Source: Singulisphaera sp. GP187
Lineage (GTDB): Bacteria > Planctomycetota > Phycisphaerae > Phycisphaerales > SM1A02
Assembly (NCBI GenBank): GCA_945896765.1
Contig: CAMDEL010000006.1
Location: forward strand, 1-20,769
Length of the DNA: 20,769 nucleotides
Reading direction: 5' to 3'
Positions 15,283-20,769 of the stretch are shown piece after piece (position 1 is the stretch's first letter; every line of letters begins with the position of its first letter). The notes beneath the pieces are model-generated. The model was not told the origin of the DNA and did not search any database. It saw nothing but the letters and a program-made list of their open reading frames with translations. The translations under genes were made by a program, and so were the position numbers.

Positions 15283-18072
15283 ATGGCTAAAAAAACTGAA
15301 AACATAAAGAAGACCGCGACAAAAAACACTAAGAAACCCGCTACAACGGGCCTTGCGAAGTCGCCAAAGGTGAAAGCAGCGGCGCCAAAGACTGGTGGCG
15401 ACTCTTATCAATTAGTGATCGTTGAGAGCCCTGCAAAGGCGAAAACCATCGAGAAATACCTTGGAAATGGCTTCGTTGTTCGAGCGAGCATCGGACATAT
15501 AAGAGATCTGCCCAAACGAGCAGCCAAAGGTGTCAAGCAGCCAGTACCAGGCGTCGACCTTGCGACATTCGAACCTACTTATGTTGTTGACGATGCAAAG
15601 TTGAAGACCGTCAGCGAACTGAAGAAACTCGCCAAGTCTGCGAGCGCGATTTGGTTTGCAACCGATCTTGACCGCGAAGGAGAAGCCATCGCATGGCATC
15701 TGGCCGAAATACTCGGAATCTCTCCAACCGAAGCGAAGCGCGTTGTCTTCGACGCTGTCACCAAAGCGGATGTTGCTGATGCATTTTCTCGTCCAAGATC
15801 GATCGATATGAATCGTGTCGATGCGCAGCAAGCTCGGCGAATTCTTGACCGAGTCGTGGGATATCTCGTCTCGCCTGTTCTGTGGAAAAAAGTCGCTGGA
15901 GGTCTCAGCGCTGGTCGAGTCCAAAGTCCTGCAACACGTTTGATTGTCGACCGCGAACGCGAGATCGCTGCGTTCAATCCTGATGAATCATGGGCGATGA
16001 CCGCAACTCTGTCACTTGATCCCGCAAAAGCTGCGGAGCTTGCTCCAAAATGGAATGAGTTCAATGCGAAAAAAGATGAGCGCGGACGCGGTCCGTTTGT
16101 TCGTGATCGCATGGCATGGCTTGCAGAACACAAAGGACTCGAATGCGAACTGGTCGAAGTTGCCGGCATTCCGTTCAAGTTTGAAGCGGATAAAGATTCG
16201 AAAGATGATCTTTCCCCAAGTGTCGTCCGTGCTGCGGAAGCAGCGGGACTTCTTGATGTGAAAGTGCAGCGCACCACCGATCCAGACGCGCGCGGAAGAG
16301 CGAAATCCAAAGCACTGATCGTTGGAAAACTCGATCCAGCCGCTCGATATTCTGTCAATTCCATCGAAACAAGTCGAACAAAATCCAAGCCATATCCCCC
16401 ATTCATCACCAGCACACTTCAACAAGCAGCCTCTGGGAAACTGGGATTTGCAACCGATCGCACGATGCGCGTTGCACAACAACTGTATGAAGGCATCGAC
16501 ATTCCAGGCGAAGGACGCGTCGGTCTGATTTCATACATGAGAACAGACAGCACAAATCTTTCTGGCGAGGCGATCACTCGCGCTCGCGCATTCATCAAAT
16601 CGAATTATGGCGATCGATATCTGCCCGACTCTCCACGAAAATATTCCAGCAGTAATGCCGCTGCGCAAGAGGCGCATGAAGCAATTCGTCCAACCGATCC
16701 TGCGCGAACTCCTGATGCACTTGCACGATCACTAACTGAAGAACAGTTCAAACTCTATGGCCTGATCTGGCGCGGATTTGTTGCCTGCCAAATGGTCGAA
16801 GCAGAGTGGGATTCCACTGCGATCAGACTCGTCCGCAGCGACAAGAAAACAGGCGCGACATTCAAGGCGAATGGACGAGTATTAGTTTTCGACGGTTGCT
16901 ATCGCGCCTCTGGAATTCCAACTTCGGACAGCGAACAGAATTTGCCAAGTGTGAAGCAAGGCGATCTCTCCGCACCATTCGCAATTGAACCAGAGCAGAA
17001 ATTCTCCAGTCCCCCGCCGCGTTTCAGCGAAGCAACGCTCGTAAAAGAACTGGAAAAAGCGGGAATCGGACGGCCTTCGACATACGCCAGCATTATTCGA
17101 ACCATCCAAGAACGGGAATATGTCGAGCAAGTTGATCGACGATTTTATGCCACCGACCTCGGCATGGCCGTCACGGATTTCTTGGTCGATGCCTTCTCAA
17201 CAAACTTTGTCGAAATCGATTACACCCGGCGCATCGAAGAAGAACTTGATGCGATCGCGCAGGGCAAAGAACCTTGGAAGAAGATGCTCAAGCGAACGAC
17301 TCGAACACTCGAACCCCTGCTCGAAAGCGCGAAACTTCTCGACCACGTGAAATCGATTCGCGTCTCGGCTCCATACAGTTGTCCAATGTGCGGATCACGC
17401 ACCGAATATCGACTCGGCAAAGGCGGGCGCTTTCTTTCTTGCGCAAGCTATCCCGAGTGCAAATACGCCAACGCCGTTGATCGTCAAGGTCGGCCGCTGA
17501 TTCCTGAGAAACTGGACCTTGTTTCGCCAAACGGAGTCGCGATGGTGAAGCGCCATGGAAAGTTTGGCGACTTTCTTGTCGAGGATTTACCTCGACCCGA
17601 AAAACCGGTGAAAGCAAAAAAGAAATCCAGCAAGAAATCAATTGCCGGAGATGCTCCTCCTGTCGTCGAGCCTGCGAAGCCAGTTCAATTCATCTTGAAT
17701 GTCGACCGCAAGGGTGGTCTGAAATTGCCTTCTGCGCCAGCATTTTTGACGGATTTACCCTGCCCGAAGTGCGCTTCACCGATGAATCTTCGTGACGGAA
17801 AACGCGGCGCGTGGCTTGGATGCAGCAGATTTCCAAAGTGTCGCGGACGAGAAAGTTTTGCCAAACTTCCAGAAGACAAGCAGAAAGAACTGCAGAAGAC
17901 TCTTGATAATCACCTCAAAGGATTTACGAAAGTCGTTGTAACACGCCACGACGGCACTCCAATTCCAGAAGGAACTCCAATCGAATTGCTTGCACTTCCT
18001 GGGGGTGTTCAGGAACTTGCAATACACCCGGATTTCACACGAGAACAATTGGCGATCGCCAAGGCGGGTTGA
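15283..18072 (+). CDS. topA: DNA topoisomerase I (type IA)
   Basis: A 929-residue enzyme that relaxes negative supercoils. Numbered from ATG 15283, a lysine/alanine-rich tail covers 1-41. The Toprim domain spans about 42-155 with Glu48 (VESPAKAKT) and the DLDREGE acidic triad (Asp128, Asp130, Glu132). The catalytic Tyr418 is in SYMRTDSTN. Two C-terminal zinc ribbons have Cys700, 703, 720, 726 and Cys827, 830, 847, 853, separated by a basic linker (KAKKKSSKK at about 777-785). A TTG at 15280 would add one residue. There is no Shine-Dalgarno site. It converges on the MFS gene with an 8 bp gap. Two rather than three zinc ribbons and a large charged insert at about 245-345 vary from E. coli TopA. 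Confidence 0.97.
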   Translation: MAKKTENIKKTATKNTKKPATTGLAKSPKVKAAAPKTGGDSYQLVIVESPAKAKTIEKYLGNGFVVRASIGHIRDLPKRAAKGVKQPVPGVDLATFEPTYVVDDAKLKTVSELKKLAKSASAIWFATDLDREGEAIAWHLAEILGISPTEAKRVVFDAVTKADVADAFSRPRSIDMNRVDAQQARRILDRVVGYLVSPVLWKKVAGGLSAGRVQSPATRLIVDREREIAAFNPDESWAMTATLSLDPAKAAELAPKWNEFNAKKDERGRGPFVRDRMAWLAEHKGLECELVEVAGIPFKFEADKDSKDDLSPSVVRAAEAAGLLDVKVQRTTDPDARGRAKSKALIVGKLDPAARYSVNSIETSRTKSKPYPPFITSTLQQAASGKLGFATDRTMRVAQQLYEGIDIPGEGRVGLISYMRTDSTNLSGEAITRARAFIKSNYGDRYLPDSPRKYSSSNAAAQEAHEAIRPTDPARTPDALARSLTEEQFKLYGLIWRGFVACQMVEAEWDSTAIRLVRSDKKTGATFKANGRVLVFDGCYRASGIPTSDSEQNLPSVKQGDLSAPFAIEPEQKFSSPPPRFSEATLVKELEKAGIGRPSTYASIIRTIQEREYVEQVDRRFYATDLGMAVTDFLVDAFSTNFVEIDYTRRIEEELDAIAQGKEPWKKMLKRTTRTLEPLLESAKLLDHVKSIRVSAPYSCPMCGSRTEYRLGKGGRFLSCASYPECKYANAVDRQGRPLIPEKLDLVSPNGVAMVKRHGKFGDFLVEDLPRPEKPVKAKKKSSKKSIAGDAPPVVEPAKPVQFILNVDRKGGLKLPSAPAFLTDLPCPKCASPMNLRDGKRGAWLGCSRFPKCRGRESFAKLPEDKQKELQKTLDNHLKGFTKVVVTRHDGTPIPEGTPIELLALPGGVQELAIHPDFTREQLAIAKAG

Positions 18073-18080
18073 GCCGCTTC

Positions 18081-19427
18081 TCAGCCTCTGGCTCTCAACA
18101 GCGCTGCTCGTTTTCCTGCCTTCGAGTCATAGAACAGAAGCAGCGCAATCAAACATCCCAAAGCGACATACATCGGAAAGCCGAAGAGTCGTTGATATTC
18201 CATCTTGCCATCGACAGTTGCCCACTCAGCAACCCGACCAGCCACAAGACTTCCAACGATGATTCCAAATCCGACGATGACCATGTTGTAGAGGCTCTGC
18301 GCACTCGCTCGAACATCATCGGAGGTTTCCTCGTCGACAATCATGTAACTCACAAAGATGAAACAACCGAAACAGAATCCGTGCAGCGCGATGCCAGTGA
18401 TCATGACGACAGCCTCTGAAATCCCTAAAATTAAGGCAATTTTTGTCGAAAATGCAAAGAGGAACATCCGAAGACCATACGCCACCACTCCTGTTGCCAG
18501 CAGAGTCTTGCGCGAAAACTTGAGTGCCCACAGAGGGATCATCGCGAGAATAATGACTTCGCTCATTTGACCGATCGTCATCAGTCCACCGCCACCCACA
18601 CCAAAGATGTTGTTCACAAACTTCGTGAAAGAATCTTCGCCAGCAGCGGCCTGATATGCACCGACGAATCCGGATGTGTGTACGAAATAGAATTGATGCA
18701 GACACGAAATCGGAACCGCCAATAAAAAGAGCACGATCAAAGGCTGATACTTCACCGAAGAGAGTGCCTCAAAAGTCGCATTTTTCTTTTTGCCCTTGGT
18801 TGGCGGAGTCGCGGGCAGCGTGAAGCAATAAATCCCCATCAGAACTCCTAAAAAACCTGAAAGTCGAAATGCGCCAGCCATTCCCGCGAACTGAGCGGCT
18901 GCAATTTCTTCAGGCGTACCAGTGCTTGGAGTATGGTTATAGAGCAACACCTGCCCCATGGTGATTCCCACAACAATCCAACCGACTGTTCCCCATAATC
19001 GAACCTTTCCAAAGTCTTTGTCACGATCGACATGATTCAGGGTGATCGAGTTTGTCAGCGAGAGCGTTGGCGAATAGACAATGCTGTAGATCAAACTAAA
19101 GATCAGGAATGCACTGAGACTTTCAATGGCCGCGAGTTGAAAGACAAGTATTCCGCCAAGAATATGGCTGATTCCAAGATATTTTTCAGTGTGAAAGTAA
19201 CGATCAGCAAGTTGGCCTGCCACAAATGGCGCAACGATGGCTCCGATTGCACCGACGCTGAATGCGTATCCAATTTCCACAGGGGTGAACTTGCGCACAT
19301 TGAACAAATACGGCCACAAGATGGGCAGCCATGCTCCCCAAATTGCGTACTGCAGAAACATCATCACCGAAAAACGGGTTCGAACCCAAGCGACCATGGG
19401 CTGTGCAGCAAGAACTTCATTTGACAT
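18081..19427 (-). CDS. MFS transporter of the nucleoside:H+ symporter (NupG/XapB) type
   Basis: A 448-residue polytopic membrane protein with about 12 hydrophobic helices. The start MSNEVLAAQPMVAWVRTRFSVMMFLQYAIWGAWLP resembles nucleoside proton symporters, in which a QYAIWGAW-like first helix is typical. A later DFGKVRLWGTVGWIVVG segment is also typical of this MFS subgroup. ATG 19427 has the strong site AAGGAG (19442-19437) about 9 nt upstream. The frame continues open upstream for 247 codons, but that part is antisense to ispG and is not a real extension. A -10-like CATACT (minus strand, 19459-19454) is a weak promoter candidate. Substrate is not shown by sequence. Nucleosides are a family-based guess, and related planctomycete proteins may carry sugars. 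Confidence 0.85.
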   Translation of the reverse strand: MSNEVLAAQPMVAWVRTRFSVMMFLQYAIWGAWLPILWPYLFNVRKFTPVEIGYAFSVGAIGAIVAPFVAGQLADRYFHTEKYLGISHILGGILVFQLAAIESLSAFLIFSLIYSIVYSPTLSLTNSITLNHVDRDKDFGKVRLWGTVGWIVVGITMGQVLLYNHTPSTGTPEEIAAAQFAGMAGAFRLSGFLGVLMGIYCFTLPATPPTKGKKKNATFEALSSVKYQPLIVLFLLAVPISCLHQFYFVHTSGFVGAYQAAAGEDSFTKFVNNIFGVGGGGLMTIGQMSEVIILAMIPLWALKFSRKTLLATGVVAYGLRMFLFAFSTKIALILGISEAVVMITGIALHGFCFGCFIFVSYMIVDEETSDDVRASAQSLYNMVIVGFGIIVGSLVAGRVAEWATVDGKMEYQRLFGFPMYVALGCLIALLLFYDSKAGKRAALLRARG

Positions 19428-19490
19428 GTGCGAAATCTCCTTATGCAAAGAAGAGTATGGAATCACTGCCAATTTGTCGAATAAAGTGCG

Positions 19491-19496
19491 TACACT
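19491..19496 (+). promoter_or_regulatory. -10-like hexamer just upstream of ispG
   Basis: TACACT has four of six matches to TATAAT and ends 6 nt before ispG ATG 19503, which would place the transcript start at or near the A of ATG. No good -35 was found at 16-18 bp (TTGTCG at 19474-19479 is only 11 bp away). Confidence 0.4.
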
Positions 19497-19502
19497 CTCA
19501 TT

Positions 19503-20756
19503 ATGGAACCTCGACGAAAAACTCGCCAAATATTGGTGGGAGATGACCGAACTGGACGCGTCGCAATTGGCGGCGGCGCACCGATCGCAGTGCAAACGAT
19601 GTGCGCTGGATACACCTACGACATCGACGCCTGCGTTGCTGAAATCAATCGCTATCACGCAGCTGGGGCAGAACTCGTGCGTGTGGCAGTGCCAGAACGC
19701 AAGGACACAGAGGCGCTGAAACACATCATCCCACAAGTGAAAGTCCCCATCGTTGCAGATGTTCACTTTCATTATCAACGCGCTCTTGAAGCGATCGAAG
19801 CTGGGGTGCACAAGATTCGACTCAATCCTGGAAATATCAGTGATCGTGATCAGGTGAACTCCGTGATCGATGCATGCAAGGAACGAGGAATTCCAATTCG
19901 AGTTGGCGTCAATGAAGGCTCCATCATCGAGCGCAAAGACAAACAGCGGCGCATGGAAGAACTCGGCAAATACTTCGCCGATCATCGCTCTGGACATTTG
20001 CTGGCATTGATGATCACCAAGCTCGAGGAATATCTCGACATTTTCGCAGCGCGCGATTTTCACCAAGTCGTGTTGAGCGCCAAGAGCATGGACGCAGCGC
20101 TTGTCATCGACATCTATACAGAAATCGCTGCGCGATTTGATTATCCCCTGCATCTTGGAGTGACCCACGCGGGCACCAAAGATTCAGGCGCGATTCGCAG
20201 TGTCGTTGCTCTGGGATCGCTGATCGCCAATGGCATCGGTGATACGGTTCGCATTTCGTATGCCAGCGATCACATCGACGAAGTCAAAGATGCTTTCGAA
20301 ATGCTGTACTGCTTGGGAAAGCGCGAGCGCAAAGGCATCGACCTGATCGCATGCCCAACTTGCGGGCGCATCCAAGTGGACTTGTTCACGCTCGTGAAAG
20401 AAGTCGAACGCGTGCTGATGCCCGAGATCAAGTTGCCAATCAAGGTTGCTGTGATGGGATGCATCGTCAACGGCCCAGGCGAAGCTGAAGGCGCAGATGT
20501 TGCAGTATTTGCAGGCGATCGCCGCGGAATCATTTATGTCCAAGGCGCACGAGTTGCGAATGTTCCAGAGGAAGAAATTATGTCTCGACTCCTGCTTGAA
20601 TGCAAAACATTTGAAGCGCGCGTCCTCTCTGGCGATGCGAAACTGGGAGAAAAGAAGGTCGATATCGTTCCCCCGGATCCAATCGGCGAACTTGGCAGCG
20701 GTCATGCCAAGATCAACGCTGGACATGTCGAACAAGTCACGGTTGGAAAAACATAA
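19503..20756 (+). CDS. ispG: 4-hydroxy-3-methylbut-2-en-1-yl diphosphate synthase (IspG/GcpE)
   Basis: A 417-residue [4Fe-4S] enzyme that reductively opens methylerythritol cyclodiphosphate in the MEP isoprenoid pathway. It has a TIM barrel (about 15-265, including QTM, ADVHFHY, IRLNPGN and RVGVNEGS) and a Fe-S domain with Cys284, Cys287 (CPTCGR), Cys320 and Glu327 (MGCIVNGPGEAEGAD). This is the short bacterial type without the inserted third domain. It has about 45 more residues than the E. coli protein, mainly a C-terminal extension. ATG 19503 is the only ATG before the conserved region with a nearby -10-like hexamer and it has no Shine-Dalgarno site. It is divergent from the MFS gene by 75 bp and complete 13 bp from the window end. 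Confidence 0.97.
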   Translation: MEPRRKTRQILVGDDRTGRVAIGGGAPIAVQTMCAGYTYDIDACVAEINRYHAAGAELVRVAVPERKDTEALKHIIPQVKVPIVADVHFHYQRALEAIEAGVHKIRLNPGNISDRDQVNSVIDACKERGIPIRVGVNEGSIIERKDKQRRMEELGKYFADHRSGHLLALMITKLEEYLDIFAARDFHQVVLSAKSMDAALVIDIYTEIAARFDYPLHLGVTHAGTKDSGAIRSVVALGSLIANGIGDTVRISYASDHIDEVKDAFEMLYCLGKRERKGIDLIACPTCGRIQVDLFTLVKEVERVLMPEIKLPIKVAVMGCIVNGPGEAEGADVAVFAGDRRGIIYVQGARVANVPEEEIMSRLLLECKTFEARVLSGDAKLGEKKVDIVPPDPIGELGSGHAKINAGHVEQVTVGKT

Positions 20757-20769
20757 GTTCTGCAAAGGC

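Noticed and set aside
15579..16415. A 278-codon minus-strand ORF inside topA.
   Set aside because: It is a Ser/Arg/Ala-rich mirror of topA codon usage, with no recognisable domain and no start signal.
18066..18100. Inverted repeat GTTGAG...CTCAAC at the convergent ends of topA and the MFS gene, as a bidirectional terminator.
   Set aside because: The stem is short, with a 20-nt interior and a bulge, and there is no T-tract on either side.
19428..20168. Open extension of the MFS frame by 247 codons upstream of ATG 19427.
   Set aside because: It lies antisense to the conserved ispG coding region, has no transporter-like sequence, and ATG 19427 has a strong ribosome site.
1..20769. CRISPR arrays, tRNA or rRNA genes, transposases, integrases, toxin-antitoxin or defence systems.
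   Set aside because: I read for them and found no supporting repeats, clover-leaf sequences or protein motifs; the region looks like stable chromosomal core.

Overview
The window looks like an ordinary chromosomal backbone region of a Gram-negative, rod-forming bacterium of moderate GC content. The combination of an Lnt joined to a HEAT-repeat lipoprotein-like half, a GlmU-like protein of the alternative bacterial type, a short mre cluster without a PBP2 gene, and TlpA-type thioredoxins with repeat tails suggests Planctomycetota, perhaps Phycisphaerae-like. That assignment is from memory of family distributions and is only moderately secure. I saw no tRNA, rRNA, CRISPR array, insertion sequence or prophage gene, and coding density is close to complete.

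Layout. Positions 1-14200 hold twelve genes, all on the minus strand and read right to left: pgk, a TlpA-like thioredoxin/TPR protein, rpe, accD, lnt fused in frame to a HEAT-repeat lipoprotein-like half, a membrane-anchored coiled-coil protein, a small basic one-helix membrane protein, mreB, mreC, mreD, a GlmU-like sugar nucleotidyltransferase/acyltransferase, and a large FAD/Fe-S dehydrogenase cut by the left edge. Many junctions overlap or are a few bases apart (mreC/mreD ATGA; accD/lnt TAGTG; coiled-coil/small protein GTGA), which fits one or two long operons. The largest gap is 112 bp, between lnt and the coiled-coil gene. On the plus strand, miaA (divergent from pgk) and topA follow. A nucleoside-symporter-type MFS gene converges on topA, and ispG is divergent from the MFS gene and ends 13 bp before the right edge.

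How the genes fit together. The left operon combines cell-wall elongation (mreB, mreC, mreD, probably the coiled-coil and small membrane proteins) with UDP-sugar precursor supply (GlmU-like) and envelope lipid/lipoprotein functions (accD for malonyl-CoA, lnt for lipoprotein N-acylation). The right end of the same run is central carbon metabolism (pgk, rpe). miaA, topA and ispG are housekeeping genes.

Most interesting points. (1) The 297-aa coiled-coil protein has the same TM / coiled coil / beta-domain order as MreC and shares a short glycine-rich signature with the MreC encoded two genes downstream of it, just past mreB, so it may be a second MreC-like scaffold. (2) The lnt ORF runs without a stop into a lipoprotein-like HEAT-repeat half that has its own signal peptide, its own lipobox cysteine, and an AAAGG-8 nt-ATG start signal matching the spacing at other genes here, so one ORF may make two proteins. 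(3) Genes at the head of transcription units (topA, ispG, pgk) lack Shine-Dalgarno sites and have -10-like or full promoter sequences almost touching the start codon, suggesting leaderless or near-leaderless mRNAs.
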